Notes: a model not told the origin generated them from the sequence alone. 64,000 bases of DNA from Acetobacteraceae bacterium (GCA_022842185.1 JALHQB010000001.1:124001-188000), one strand, 5' to 3'; positions 54,360 to 62,186 are shown, counted from the stretch's first letter. Made by a program: numbers and translations.

Positions 54360-55243
54360 GCGAACACCGCCGCGATGGGTGTGGCAAAGGGTTGGCCGGG
54401 CCAGTCGCGATGGTTGCGCACCTGGCCATCCTCCCGCACCACGGCAAGGCGCGCGGGATCAAGCACGCAGAACACCCATTGATCCTGGTCGAGCGCCCCG
54501 CGCGCCAGCACGCCATCCTCGGGGAAGCCGCGATCGACCGGACCGAACACCGCCGCATGACCGCGGTTCACATCCAGCGCGGCGGACCACGGCGCCATGC
54601 CCACGGTGGGGGTGATGGCGACATAGCATTGGTTTTCCATCGCGCGTGCGGCGGCCCCGATGCGCACGCGGTTGAAGCCGTGCATCGTGTCGGTGCAGGA
54701 CGGGGCAAGGATCAGCCATGCCCCCGCTTCCACCTGCGCGCGGACATGCTTGGGGAACTCCACGTCGTAGCAAACGGAGACGCCGATGCGTCCCCAGGGC
54801 GTATCGAACACCCGCGGCTCGGCACCGCGCGAAATGCCCCAGCGTTCGGTCTCGAAGCGCGTCATGGCGTGCTTGTCCTGTCCCGCCATGCGGCCATCGG
54901 GGGTGATCAGTGGTGCGCGATTGACGATGCGACCATCCTCGTGCCGCAGCGGCAGGGTGCCCGGCAGCAGCCACACGCCCAGCCGCCGCGCGGCGTCGCG
55001 TATCGCCGCCAGGATCTCCGGTGCGGCGGCGACCATCGCGGCGAGTTCGCTCGCCTCATCGACGGGGCCAGCGCCGGCGAGCGCGGCGCCGAGTTCGACG
55101 CAGGCATATTCCGGCAGCACCAGGATATCCGCCTGGGCACGCCCCTGTTCGAGCCGCGCTTCCAACGCGCGCGCGAATGCGGCGACGGAAGCCGGACGGC
55201 CGACGCCATACTGCAACAGGCCCAAGCGCAGGGGCGTGTTCAC
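54356..55243 (-). CDS. Carbon-nitrogen hydrolase (nitrilase superfamily)
   Basis: A 295-residue nitrilase-fold amidase with the Glu-Lys-Cys triad: E in LPEYACVELG, K in AGQDKHAMTRFE, and C in GVSVCYDVEFP. The variant FP after the cysteine region and the long HGFNRVRIGAAARAMENQCYV match omega-amidase/YafV-like and uncharacterised branches. The GTG at 55243 overlaps the upstream acetyltransferase stop (GTGA) and the gene is coupled to lpxB by ATGA. No signal peptide. The substrate is unknown. The association with GNAT genes is frequent in bacterial genomes, where both occur as fusions or neighbours. Confidence 0.9.
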   Translation of the reverse strand: MNTPLRLGLLQYGVGRPASVAAFARALEARLEQGRAQADILVLPEYACVELGAALAGAGPVDEASELAAMVAAAPEILAAIRDAARRLGVWLLPGTLPLRHEDGRIVNRAPLITPDGRMAGQDKHAMTRFETERWGISRGAEPRVFDTPWGRIGVSVCYDVEFPKHVRAQVEAGAWLILAPSCTDTMHGFNRVRIGAAARAMENQCYVAITPTVGMAPWSAALDVNRGHAAVFGPVDRGFPEDGVLARGALDQDQWVFCVLDPARLAVVREDGQVRNHRDWPGQPFATPIAAVFA

Positions 55244-55839
55244 AGCGGGTCCTTCATCCAGAAACCGAGCCTATGCGGCGTCTCGCTCTCATGGCCGACC
55301 TCCTTCCAATCGAAGACGACCGAGATGTCAGCGCGGCGCGCATAGCCGCGCTTGGCCCAGAAGGCATCGAGCGGGACATGGTTTCCTGGCCGGCGCGGGT
55401 CGTGGTCGTCACGCGTCACCGCGCAGAAGGCGGCCGCCGTCAGGCCCAGCGATCGCGCATGGGCCTCACGCAAGGCGAAGAACCGAACCCCGGCGCCGCG
55501 GCCGCGGTATTCCGGCAAAAGGACGCTCTCGCCGAAATAGCAGACGCGGCCGGGATCGAGGCCATGATCGCGGAAGGCGGCCTGCACGCGGGCCTGCGCT
55601 TCGGACATCGGCTGGCAGGTCGCGCAGCCCACCGCGCGATCGCCGTCGATGGCCGCGATCAATGCCGCTCCCGGGCTGTCGGCATAGGTGGCGAGGTACG
55701 TCGCCTCGTAGCCGGGGTCGCCATCGTACAGATACGGCCAATCGCGGAAGACCGTGCTGCGCAGCCCGGCCAGGCGGCCGATCCAGGCGCGCAGCGCGTC
55801 GCCGCGCAGCGTCTCGAAGCGAAGGGGGGCGGGCTGCAT
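55240..55839 (-). CDS. GNAT family acetyltransferase
   Basis: A 199-residue GNAT protein. Core motif A is VCYFGESVLLPEYRGRGAGVRFFALREAHA, of which PEYRGRGAG is the pyrophosphate-binding loop. The N-terminus (LRFETLRGDALRAWIGRLAGLR) is family-typical, and DAFWAKRGY near the C-terminus is the usual motif B end. It presumably transfers an acyl group from acyl-CoA to an amine made or used by the neighbouring nitrilase-type enzyme. The start at 55839 gives a normal N-terminus; the frame extends upstream without a good ribosome site. It lies 41 bases after the FGE-like gene. Confidence 0.85.
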   Translation of the reverse strand: MQPAPLRFETLRGDALRAWIGRLAGLRSTVFRDWPYLYDGDPGYEATYLATYADSPGAALIAAIDGDRAVGCATCQPMSEAQARVQAAFRDHGLDPGRVCYFGESVLLPEYRGRGAGVRFFALREAHARSLGLTAAAFCAVTRDDHDPRRPGNHVPLDAFWAKRGYARRADISVVFDWKEVGHESETPHRLGFWMKDPL

Positions 55840-55880
55840 GCAAGATGCATAGAAGGCGGGCCGGCGGCGGGGAAGGGGGC

Positions 55881-56828
55881 CTACCTGTCCCGCACGACGC
55901 GGATGCCGGCGAAATTGTACCGATCCATCGCGGTGCCGCGCACCCGGTTGCCGGCGCGCACATACCAGGGCAGGTGGCTCCAGGAGCCCCCGCGCATGCC
56001 ACGGCTGCCGCAATCGCCATAGACCCGCGCCGACCCGTCGGCGGGTTGCCCATCCAGGTTCGGGTTGAGGCAATCGCTGGTCCATTGCCAGACATTGCCC
56101 AGCATGTCGTACAGCCCGAAGCCGTTCGGCCGGAAACTGGCGACCGGCGCCGTGAAGACGTGCCGGTCATTGCAGCGGAAGCTGAACTGGGGCCGGCGAT
56201 CCAGATTGAGCGCCTGGGCCAGCGAAAGATCCGCCACATTGCCGAAGGCGCAGGCCGGGGCTTGTGAATCGCCCCAGTAGCGCGACGTGACCGTGCCGGC
56301 CCGCGCGGCGTATTCCCATTCCGCCTCGCTCGGCAGGCGGTAGGGCTTTTCGGTCGTCTGCGCCAGCCACTGTGCATAGGCCTGGGCGTCCTCCCAACTG
56401 ACGCAGACGACGGGATGGTCCTCCTTTTGCGGGAAGCCCGGATTGCGCCAGTCGAGCGTCGCATTCTCCTGATATTCGTAGGATGCGCCGTTGTTGACGA
56501 AGGCCCAGCAGCCCGACCCCGGCGAATGCCCCGTGGCGGCGACGAATGCGGCGAATTCGGCGACCGTGACGGCGCTGCGCGACATCGCGAGGCCAGACGC
56601 GATGGTGATGCGCCGCATCGGTTCGGATCGGCCGCGCAGGTCAAGCGGTACGCCCTCGCGATCTTCTTCGCCGCGCGGCACACCCATGGTGAATGTGCCC
56701 CCCGGCAGGGGCACCATCTCGGGGCAGGTCTCACAATCGCTGAAGTTGTGTGGGGCGACCTGCGCCGACGCATCGCCGAGCAATGGCATGATCAGCGCGA
56801 GCGCCGCCGCGAAAGGGATCTTGAACAT
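55881..56828 (-). CDS. Exported FGE-sulfatase (SUMF1) fold protein without catalytic cysteines
   Basis: A 315-residue formylglycine-generating-enzyme-fold protein. A signal peptide (FKIPFAAALALIMPLLGDASAQ) is followed by ETCPEMVPLPGGTFTMG, RLPSEAEWEYAARAGT, GLYDMLGNVWQWTSD and MRGGSWSHLPWYVRAGNR. In true FGE the segment after RGGSW holds the copper-binding cysteine pair; here it has none, so sulfatase activation is unlikely. Relatives without these cysteines act in other oxidations or as binding modules. I start at the ATG 56828, six bases after GGAG; a TTG directly upstream is also in frame. Periplasmic location is expected. Confidence 0.88.
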   Translation of the reverse strand: MFKIPFAAALALIMPLLGDASAQVAPHNFSDCETCPEMVPLPGGTFTMGVPRGEEDREGVPLDLRGRSEPMRRITIASGLAMSRSAVTVAEFAAFVAATGHSPGSGCWAFVNNGASYEYQENATLDWRNPGFPQKEDHPVVCVSWEDAQAYAQWLAQTTEKPYRLPSEAEWEYAARAGTVTSRYWGDSQAPACAFGNVADLSLAQALNLDRRPQFSFRCNDRHVFTAPVASFRPNGFGLYDMLGNVWQWTSDCLNPNLDGQPADGSARVYGDCGSRGMRGGSWSHLPWYVRAGNRVRGTAMDRYNFAGIRVVRDR

Positions 56829-56893
56829 CAAATGCTCCGACTTTGCGTCGAGCGTATCGCAGTCGGCCCCTGTAACGATATACGCAGCGGCAA

Positions 56894-57925
56894 TTAGAAT
56901 TGATCGATTTTCGTCGATTCGCGCGAAGCGGTTATGAAGGCATCCAGGCCTTCCTCTACAACCGCGCGTGGTAAATTGCGCAGTACCAGTGTCAGTCGCG
57001 ACCGGCGGTCGTGGTCAACCGGCCAGGCCGCCAGCAATAGTGGCGGGTGGAACACGTGTTGCACGCCATGCACGATGACCGGGCGATCCCGACCCGCGAT
57101 GTTCAGCATGCCCTTCACGCGCAGGATCGAATCACCACGCGTCAGCGCCAGCATCTCCAGCCATGCCGCCACGCCATCCCACGGCAGCGGCGCGTCGAAC
57201 ACCAGGCCGAAGGCCTCGATACCGGCGCCGTGGCGGTTCGGATCGTGATGATGGTGGTGGTGGTGGTGCCCGGCCTCGGCCGCCAGCCAGCCGGCGACGT
57301 CGGGGATGCGCCCGCTGGGGTCGAATCCGCCGGCATCGAGCAGCGCGGCAGGGGGTACATCCGCCCGCAGCAGTGGTGCCACGGGGTTGAGCGCAACCAG
57401 GCGCGCCGCCAGTGCCGCCACCGCATCGGGCGGTGCGAGGTCGGTCTTGGTCAGCACAAGCCGATCGGCCATCGCCACCTGCTTCACTGCTTCGACCTGG
57501 GTATCGAGCGTCGCCATCCCCGCCATGGCATCGACCAGCGTCACCACGCCGTCCAGCCGGAAGGCTGACAGCACCACCGGGTCGCTCATCAGCGTCTGGA
57601 GGATCGGCGCCGGGTCCGCGAGGCCGGTTGTCTCGACCACGACGCGGCGGATGTCGTGCCCCGCTTCGGCCCGCAGGGCGAGGTCACGCAGCACGCGCAC
57701 CAAATCCCCCCGCACCGTGCAGCACAGGCAGCCCGCATTGAGCAACACGACGTCGTCGTCCAGCCGCTCGACCAGCAGGTGATCGAGGCCGATCTCACCG
57801 AATTCATTGATCAGCACGGCACTGCCGGCCATCTCCGGCGCCTTGAGCAGCCGGTTCAGCAGCGTGGTCTTGCCGGCGCCGAGGAAGCCGGTCAGCACCG
57901 TGACCGGAATCTTGCCGCGGGTCAT
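56894..57925 (-). CDS. COG0523 (CobW/ZNG1-like) G3E GTPase, putative zinc metallochaperone
   Basis: A 343-residue G3E GTPase. Walker A is [29 protein letters not shown] is the switch segment, GCLCCTV (C66, C68, C69) the family CxCC metal site, and TKTDL the guanine-specifying motif. A run of eight histidines near residue 220 is a typical metal-loading stretch. A CobW C-terminal domain follows ([28 protein letters not shown] in part). It overlaps hisI by ATGA, and both are divergent from a Fur-family gene. COG0523 proteins near Zur-type regulators deliver zinc to selected enzymes under zinc shortage; HisI is a zinc enzyme and the obvious client here. Confidence 0.93.
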   Translation of the reverse strand: MTRGKIPVTVLTGFLGAGKTTLLNRLLKAPEMAGSAVLINEFGEIGLDHLLVERLDDDVVLLNAGCLCCTVRGDLVRVLRDLALRAEAGHDIRRVVVETTGLADPAPILQTLMSDPVVLSAFRLDGVVTLVDAMAGMATLDTQVEAVKQVAMADRLVLTKTDLAPPDAVAALAARLVALNPVAPLLRADVPPAALLDAGGFDPSGRIPDVAGWLAAEAGHHHHHHHHDPNRHGAGIEAFGLVFDAPLPWDGVAAWLEMLALTRGDSILRVKGMLNIAGRDRPVIVHGVQHVFHPPLLLAAWPVDHDRRSRLTLVLRNLPRAVVEEGLDAFITASRESTKIDQF

Positions 57926-58329
57926 GCGCCGTACAGCGTTTTCGGGTCGACCAGCGGGTCCGCGATCGTCGTGACCGCCCCATCGCGGATGGCATGGAAG
58001 AAGCAGTTGCGCCGGCCGGTGTGGCAGGCGACGCCATCCTGGTGGACGAGCGCCAGCAGCGTATCGCCATCACAGTCCAAGCGCAGATCCACCAGGCGCT
58101 GCTGCTGGCCGGAGGTCTCCCCCTTCCGCCACAGCCGCCCGCGTGATCGGGACCAGTAGCAGACCCGCCCTGTCGCCAGGGTCTCGGCCACGGCATCGGC
58201 GTTCATCCAGGCCATCATCAGCACCTCCCCGGTGTCGTGCTGCTGTGCGATGCAGGGGACGAGGCCCTGGACGTCGAAGCGTATGTCGGCGATCAGGCGG
58301 GCGGCGGCGTCGGGGGCGGTGTCGGTCAT
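57922..58329 (-). CDS. hisI: Phosphoribosyl-AMP cyclohydrolase
   Basis: A 135-residue HisI, catalysing the third step of histidine synthesis. [52 protein letters not shown] and [15 protein letters not shown] (Mg-binding acids) are all present. The zinc cysteines C86, C102 and C109 are kept ([15 protein letters not shown]). There is no HisE fusion. The start at 58329 gives the family length. No other his gene is in the window. Its coupling to the COG0523 GTPase and its position 48 bases from a Fur-family gene suggest it is a zinc-regulated copy, perhaps a second HisI. Confidence 0.95.
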   Translation of the reverse strand: MTDTAPDAAARLIADIRFDVQGLVPCIAQQHDTGEVLMMAWMNADAVAETLATGRVCYWSRSRGRLWRKGETSGQQQRLVDLRLDCDGDTLLALVHQDGVACHTGRRNCFFHAIRDGAVTTIADPLVDPKTLYGA

Positions 58330-58337
58330 GGGTTGAT

Positions 58338-58348
58338 GATATAATATC
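58338..58348. promoter_or_regulatory. A+T palindrome, candidate Zur operator
   Basis: GATAT-A-ATATC is a perfect interrupted palindrome in an A+T island (58336-58349) within otherwise G+C-rich DNA. It lies nine bases from the hisI start and 28 bases from the start of the Fur-family gene. It resembles the short A+T inverted repeats bound by Fur/Zur proteins and also overlaps where a -10 box would lie. One operator could control both directions. Confidence 0.55.
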
Positions 58349-58376
58349 CCAAGGTGCCGGAAGCGAGGTGGTGGAC

Positions 58377-58847
58377 ATGGCCGAGGGTGCAACACGCGAG
58401 ACCGCCCTGCGGGAGGCCGAGGCCGCCTGCCTGCGCCGCGGCGCGACGCTGACCCCGCTGCGCCGGCAGGTGCTGGAACTGGTGCTGGATTCGGAGGCCC
58501 CGGTCGGCGCCTATGCGCTGCTCGACCGGCTGAAGGCGTCGCGCCCGGGTGCCGCGCCGCCCACCGTCTATCGCGCACTCGATTTCCTGCTGGAGAACGG
58601 GCTCGTCCACAAGCTGGAGCGGCTGAACGCCTATGTCGGCTGCACCGATGCCGGGCACGCGCATGGTCACGACCATCACCACCACCCGCATCAGTTCCTG
58701 ATCTGCCGCACCTGTGGTGCGACCACCGAGATCACGGACCACGCCGTGACGCATGCCATCGATGCCGCCGCCCGCCGCGCCGGCTTCGCGCTGGCGCAGG
58801 CAACGGTCGAGATCGAAGGGACCTGCGCGCGCTGCCTCGCCGCATAG
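58377..58847 (+). CDS. Fur family regulator, probably Zur
   Basis: A 156-residue Fur-family repressor. The winged helix spans about residues 25-80 (TPLRRQVLELVLD, PTVYRALDFLLENGLVHKL). A histidine-rich loop (HAHGHDHHHHPHQF) is followed by CRTCG (C110, C113) and CARC (C150, C153), the structural zinc site. The His-rich loop and the neighbourhood of a COG0523 GTPase and a zinc enzyme favour zinc sensing (Zur) over iron. GAGG eight bases upstream selects the ATG at 58377; GTG codons at 58368 and 58371 are in frame. It is divergent from hisI. Confidence 0.9.
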   Translation: MAEGATRETALREAEAACLRRGATLTPLRRQVLELVLDSEAPVGAYALLDRLKASRPGAAPPTVYRALDFLLENGLVHKLERLNAYVGCTDAGHAHGHDHHHHPHQFLICRTCGATTEITDHAVTHAIDAAARRAGFALAQATVEIEGTCARCLAA

Positions 58848-59174
58848 GAACCGGCGGAGCGCAGCGCGCCCGTGCCGGCCCCGCCGATCGATCGCCGCGA
58901 TGCGACGGGTCCTCCTGGCGCTGGACCGGCACACACGATCACGCGAGAATGAGCGCCCCGGCCCATGCCTGACGACGCGACACAGTCGCGTGCGCGGCGA
59001 TGCACCCTGCCGACGGTGTCAGACACTTGGCCCAGCGTCCCGACGATGCGGCCGTGGCCCCGCCGGATTACGCTGCGTCATTGCAGCCGGCGGGTTTGAT
59101 CCGTAACCATCCCTCGCGCGGCGACGCGGCGCCGCAGGCCATTCCCGGCTTCGGCAAGGAGGACAAAAGTCACC
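58848..59174. other. Intergenic stretch, nothing assigned
   Basis: This 327-base gap holds no gene I can support. The only structure seen is a small hairpin CGCGAC-aca-GTCGCG (58976-58990). The promoter of the following pair should lie in its right half, but no convincing -35/-10 boxes are visible. Confidence 0.4.
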
Positions 59175-59615
59175 ATGCATTCCATGACATTCACCCGGAT
59201 GCTGCGGCGGGGCGGCGTTGCCCTGGCCCTCGCCGGTGCCATCGCCGCCTCGCCCGCGCTTGCCCAGGGGCAGGCCGCCGGCGGCGCACCGGCTGGCTTC
59301 ACCACGGCCGACCTGGCCCGCTTGTGCGGCCCGGCCGCGGACAATGCGAACGCCATGGCGCTCCGCCCGGCTTGCTTCGCGGCGCTGGTCACCATCGGCC
59401 AGACGCACGCCATCTACACGACTGGCCAGCGCGCCCAGCGGCCGATCTTCTGCCTGCCGGAACAGACACCGACGCTGGACCGCGTCGCCGGGGACTTCGT
59501 GTCCTGGGCCGCGGCCAACCAGCAATATTCCGGCACCCGCGCCGCCGAGGGCGTGCTGCGCTTCGCCGCCGCCGCCTATCCCTGCCCGGCGGCCCCCGCC
59601 GCGCGCCGTCGTTGA
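59175..59615 (+). CDS. Secreted Rap1a/Tai-like protein (first copy)
   Basis: A 146-residue exported protein. The signal peptide has a long hydrophobic core (LRRGGVALALAGAIAASPALAQ). The mature part has the four-cysteine pattern of the Rap1a/Tai immunity-protein fold: LARLCGPA, RPACFAALVTIGQ, RPIFCLPEQ and a final AAYPCPA. That fold is known from type VI secretion immunity proteins, but many secreted relatives have no known role. AAGGAGGA precedes the ATG. It forms a pair with the glycine-zipper lipoprotein gene 17 bases downstream, and the whole pair recurs at 60157-60906. Confidence 0.8.
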   Translation: MHSMTFTRMLRRGGVALALAGAIAASPALAQGQAAGGAPAGFTTADLARLCGPAADNANAMALRPACFAALVTIGQTHAIYTTGQRAQRPIFCLPEQTPTLDRVAGDFVSWAAANQQYSGTRAAEGVLRFAAAAYPCPAAPAARRR

Positions 59616-59632
59616 ACGGAAGGAGTAACGCC

Positions 59633-59866
59633 ATGACCATGAAGAAGCCCTTCCGGATCGCTGCCGTGCTGGTGCTCGGCGCCGGCCTCACCGGCTGCGC
59701 CGGCATGAGCGAGACACAACGCGGTACCGCGACGGGGGCCGGCATCGGCGCCCTCGGCGGCGCGGCGCTTGGGTCGCTGTCAGGCAATGCCGGCTGGGGG
59801 GCGCTGATCGGCGCCGGCGTCGGCGGTGTGTCCGGCTACGCCATCAGCAACAATCGGCAGCGCTAG
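59633..59866 (+). CDS. Small glycine-zipper lipoprotein (first copy)
   Basis: A 77-residue lipoprotein. The signal peptide ends in the lipobox LTGC (AAVLVLGAGLTGCAG), so Cys22 should be lipidated. The body is a glycine zipper (GTATGAGIGALGGAALGSL, GALIGAGVGGVSGYAIS), as in OmpA-like and SlyB/YMGG lipoproteins that insert as helical hairpins in the outer membrane. GGAAGGAG lies five bases before the ATG at 59633. No other domain. It is a partner of the preceding Rap1a-like gene. Confidence 0.85.
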   Translation: MTMKKPFRIAAVLVLGAGLTGCAGMSETQRGTATGAGIGALGGAALGSLSGNAGWGALIGAGVGGVSGYAISNNRQR

Positions 59867-59888
59867 GGCTTTCCCCGGCGCGCGAATA

Positions 59889-60025
59889 TTGGAGGGGCTT
59901 TGCCCCTCCAAGCCACCCCACCAGGAGGCAACGGCCTCCTGGACCGCGGGAAAAAAGTTGGGGTTTCCAAAGGCCTTAAGCCTTTGGTGGGGTGAGGTTT
60001 GGAGAGGGGCAAAGCCCCTCTCCAA
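59889..60025. repeat. Two-armed palindromic repeat (family B, copy 2)
   Basis: Inverted arms 59889-59923 and 59962-60025 enclose a shorter spacer with its own hairpin (AGGAGGC-aacg-GCCTCCT, 59923-59940). The right arm shares 33 identical bases (59962-59994) with the copy at 33768-33800. It lies between the two copies of the secreted-protein/lipoprotein pair, 23 bases after the first lipoprotein stop, and may end the first transcript. Confidence 0.8.
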
Positions 60026-60156
60026 GGTGTCACGCCCGTCCCCGCGCAGGGGACCGTTGCCGTTCCCTTCGACGTCGGTGGACACTGCGCGCGCGCCCGG
60101 AGTCGCCACCCGCACGACCGGGCCGCCACACGCGCGACGGAAGGGACAATTTCGAC

Positions 60157-60570
60157 ATGCGCTTCAAGACGATACTCACGGCGGCGGCGCTGGTCGCCGC
60201 GGCGCCGGCCATGGCGCAGTCGCCGCAGCCCACGCGCGGGTCGCACACCGCGACGGTGGCCGAACTGGCGACGCTGTGCGCCACGCCGGCAAGCGCGGCG
60301 AACTACGCCGAGGCGAATGGCCTATGCCGTGGCTTCATCGGCGGCTTCGCCCAGTACCACGCCGCGATGACCCAGCCCGGTACCCGTCACCGCCCGCTGT
60401 TCTGCGTGCCCGACCCGGCACCCAGCGGGGCACAGGCCGCGGCGGGTTTCGCCGCCTGGGCACAGGCCAATCCGCAATCAGCGAATGAACTCGCCGTGGA
60501 CGGTCTGGCCCGTTGGCTGGTCGCCGCCTATCCCTGCCCGCAGCCTGCCACGCGCCGCGGCGCGCGCTGA
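60157..60570 (+). CDS. Secreted Rap1a/Tai-like protein (second copy)
   Basis: A 137-residue exported protein, paralogous to 59175-59615. The signal peptide is RFKTILTAAALVAAAPAMAQ. The mature region repeats the cysteine layout: LATLCATPA, ANGLCRGFIGGFAQYH, RPLFCVPDP and VAAYPCPQ. The shared (R)GFIGG-type turn after the second cysteine is closer to the canonical Rap1a pattern than in the first copy. CGGAAGGGAC precedes the ATG. Fifteen bases separate it from the lipoprotein gene. Sequence identity to the first copy is modest, so the duplication is not recent. Confidence 0.8.
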   Translation: MRFKTILTAAALVAAAPAMAQSPQPTRGSHTATVAELATLCATPASAANYAEANGLCRGFIGGFAQYHAAMTQPGTRHRPLFCVPDPAPSGAQAAAGFAAWAQANPQSANELAVDGLARWLVAAYPCPQPATRRGAR

Positions 60571-60585
60571 AACGGAGAACCCAAG

Positions 60586-60906
60586 ATGCGCAAGATGGTC
60601 CTTCTCCCCGCGGCCCTGGCCCTCGGCCTGGCCGGCTGCTCGGGTGATTCGATGACGCCTGCCGGGCGGGACGTGCTGATCGGTGGCGCCGGCGGCGCGC
60701 TGGCGGGCGCGGCGATCGGCTCCTTCAGCGCCAGCGCCGGGGTGGGCGCGCTGATCGGCGCCGGCGTCGGCGTGGTCGGCGGGTATCTGTGGAACCAGCA
60801 CCAGGTTGCCGAGCGCCAGGCGGCGGAACGACGGCAACAGCAGCTCGACGCAGCGTATCAGCGCGGGGTGCAGTCAGGCGAACGACAGGCGCGCACGTCG
60901 AATTGA
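60586..60906 (+). CDS. Glycine-zipper lipoprotein (second copy)
   Basis: A 106-residue lipoprotein with lipobox LAGC (LLPAALALGLAGCSG) and glycine-zipper body (LIGGAGGALAGAAIGSF, GALIGAGVGVVGGYLW). Unlike the first copy it has a charged helical tail (VAERQAAERRQQQLDAAYQ), possibly a coiled coil reaching into the periplasm. CGGAG lies upstream. The ALIGAGVG core is shared with the first copy. Two strong GC hairpins follow the stop. Confidence 0.85.
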   Translation: MRKMVLLPAALALGLAGCSGDSMTPAGRDVLIGGAGGALAGAAIGSFSASAGVGALIGAGVGVVGGYLWNQHQVAERQAAERRQQQLDAAYQRGVQSGERQARTSN

Positions 60907-60917
60907 CGTGCCCAGAC

Positions 60918-60981
60918 GGGCGGCGGTCCACACCGCCGCCCGGAATGGCCGATGGGAGGGGCACACGCCGGCGCCCCTCCC
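60918..60981. terminator. Two consecutive GC hairpins between convergent genes
   Basis: GGGCGGCGGT (60918) pairs with ACCGCCGCCC (60932), and GGGAGGGGC (60954) pairs with GCCCCTCCC (60973); both stems are perfect. They sit between the lipoprotein stop and the convergent metC stop at 60988. T-runs are absent. They probably end transcription from both sides. Confidence 0.6.
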
Positions 60982-60987
60982 ATTCCT

Positions 60988-62184
60988 TCACTTCGGCAGC
61001 GTCGCCAGCCCCTGTTCGAGGTCGGCGATCAGATCGCCCACATCCTCCAGCCCGATATGGATGCGGACCGCGAAACCGCCGAGGTCGTCGCTGGTCGCCG
61101 TGCGGGTGATGAACCCTGTCGTCGGCAGCGCAAGGCTTTCATAGCCGCCCCAGGACGCGCCGATGCCGAACAGCGCCAAGCTGTCGATGAAGCCGAAGAT
61201 CTGCGCCTCGGTGTAGTGCTTCTGGAACACCACGCCGAATAGTGAGCAGGACCCGGTGAAGTCGCGCTTGAACAGCGCGTGCTGCGGATGCGACGGCAGG
61301 CCCGGATGCAGCACACGCTGGACTTCCGGCCGGCCCTCGAACCAACGGGCGACCGCCAGGCCGCTGGCTTCCTGGTGCTTCAGCCGCACCGGCATGGTGC
61401 GCGCGCCGCGCAGCGCCAGCCAGCAATCGTCGGGGGCGGCGAAATGCCCCATCTGCCCGGCGGCGCTGCGGACGATCAGGTAGTCTTCCTCGGTATTTGT
61501 CGTGATGGAACCGAGCAGCACGTCCGAATGGCCGCCGACATACTTCGTCAGCGCCTGGATCGACACGTCCACGCCATGCTGGAACGGCATGAAGTTGTGA
61601 ATGCCCCAGGTGTTGTCCATCAGCACCTTCGCACCACCGGCATGGGCGGCGCGCGCGATGGCCGGGATGTCCTGCAGCTCGAAGGTGTGGCTGCCGGGGC
61701 TCTCGGTATAGACGACCTTGGTGTTCGGCCGCATCAGGGCGGCGATCTCGGCTCCGCCGATGGTGGGGTCGTAGAAGGTCGTCTCGATGCCATAGGCGGT
61801 CATCAGCCCGGTGGCGATGTTGCGCCCGGGGCCATAGACGCTGTCGGGCATCAGGCAATGCTCGCCGGTCTTGAGATAGGCCATCAGCGGCACCGTGACG
61901 GCGGCGAGGCCGGTGCCCACCAGCACGCAGCGCGTGCCGCCCTCGATCTCGGCGATCACGTCCTCAAGCGCGTAATGCGTCGGACCGCCGGCGGTGCCGT
62001 AGGTCATCACGCGGTTGTAGCGGTCCTTCGAAAAATCCTTCCGCGACTGCGCGTTCGGCATCAGCACGGTGGACCCGCGATGCACCGCCGGGTTGACGAA
62101 GCCATGGGCGTGGGTGCCGGCGCGGCCGGCATGGGACATGCGGGTGGCGAAGCCCTGGGGCTTGCTGGAATTGTGGTCGGGCAT
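60988..62184 (-). CDS. metC: Cystathionine beta-lyase (Cys/Met PLP family)
   Basis: A 398-residue PLP enzyme of the Cys/Met-metabolism family, MetC branch: cystathionine to homocysteine, pyruvate and ammonia. HGFVNPAVHRGSTVLMP and TYGTAGGPTHYALEDVIAE are MetC-type N-terminal segments. VVYTESPGSHTFELQD and LMDNTWG lead to the PLP lysine in IQALTKYVGGHSDVLLG, and GASWGGYESLALP is the C-terminal substrate loop. The ATG at 62184 starts two bases after the sulfurtransferase stop, so the genes are co-transcribed. Its product homocysteine is the substrate of MetE encoded 8 kb away. Confidence 0.95.
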   Translation of the reverse strand: MPDHNSSKPQGFATRMSHAGRAGTHAHGFVNPAVHRGSTVLMPNAQSRKDFSKDRYNRVMTYGTAGGPTHYALEDVIAEIEGGTRCVLVGTGLAAVTVPLMAYLKTGEHCLMPDSVYGPGRNIATGLMTAYGIETTFYDPTIGGAEIAALMRPNTKVVYTESPGSHTFELQDIPAIARAAHAGGAKVLMDNTWGIHNFMPFQHGVDVSIQALTKYVGGHSDVLLGSITTNTEEDYLIVRSAAGQMGHFAAPDDCWLALRGARTMPVRLKHQEASGLAVARWFEGRPEVQRVLHPGLPSHPQHALFKRDFTGSCSLFGVVFQKHYTEAQIFGFIDSLALFGIGASWGGYESLALPTTGFITRTATSDDLGGFAVRIHIGLEDVGDLIADLEQGLATLPK

Positions 62185-62186
62185 GA

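Noticed and set aside
57235..57275. Simple CAC/CAT tract considered as a slippage-prone repeat or sequencing artefact
   Set aside because: It encodes the in-frame histidine run of a COG0523 GTPase, a normal metal-binding stretch in that family.
58848..59174. Possible tRNA or small RNA gene in the gap after the Fur-family gene
   Set aside because: No cloverleaf, T-loop consensus or terminator T-run could be found.
59000..59632. Long N-terminal extension of the first glycine-zipper lipoprotein
   Set aside because: A lipoprotein signal with lipobox starts at 59633 behind a GGAAGGAG ribosome site, and the extension overlaps the Rap1a-like gene in another frame.
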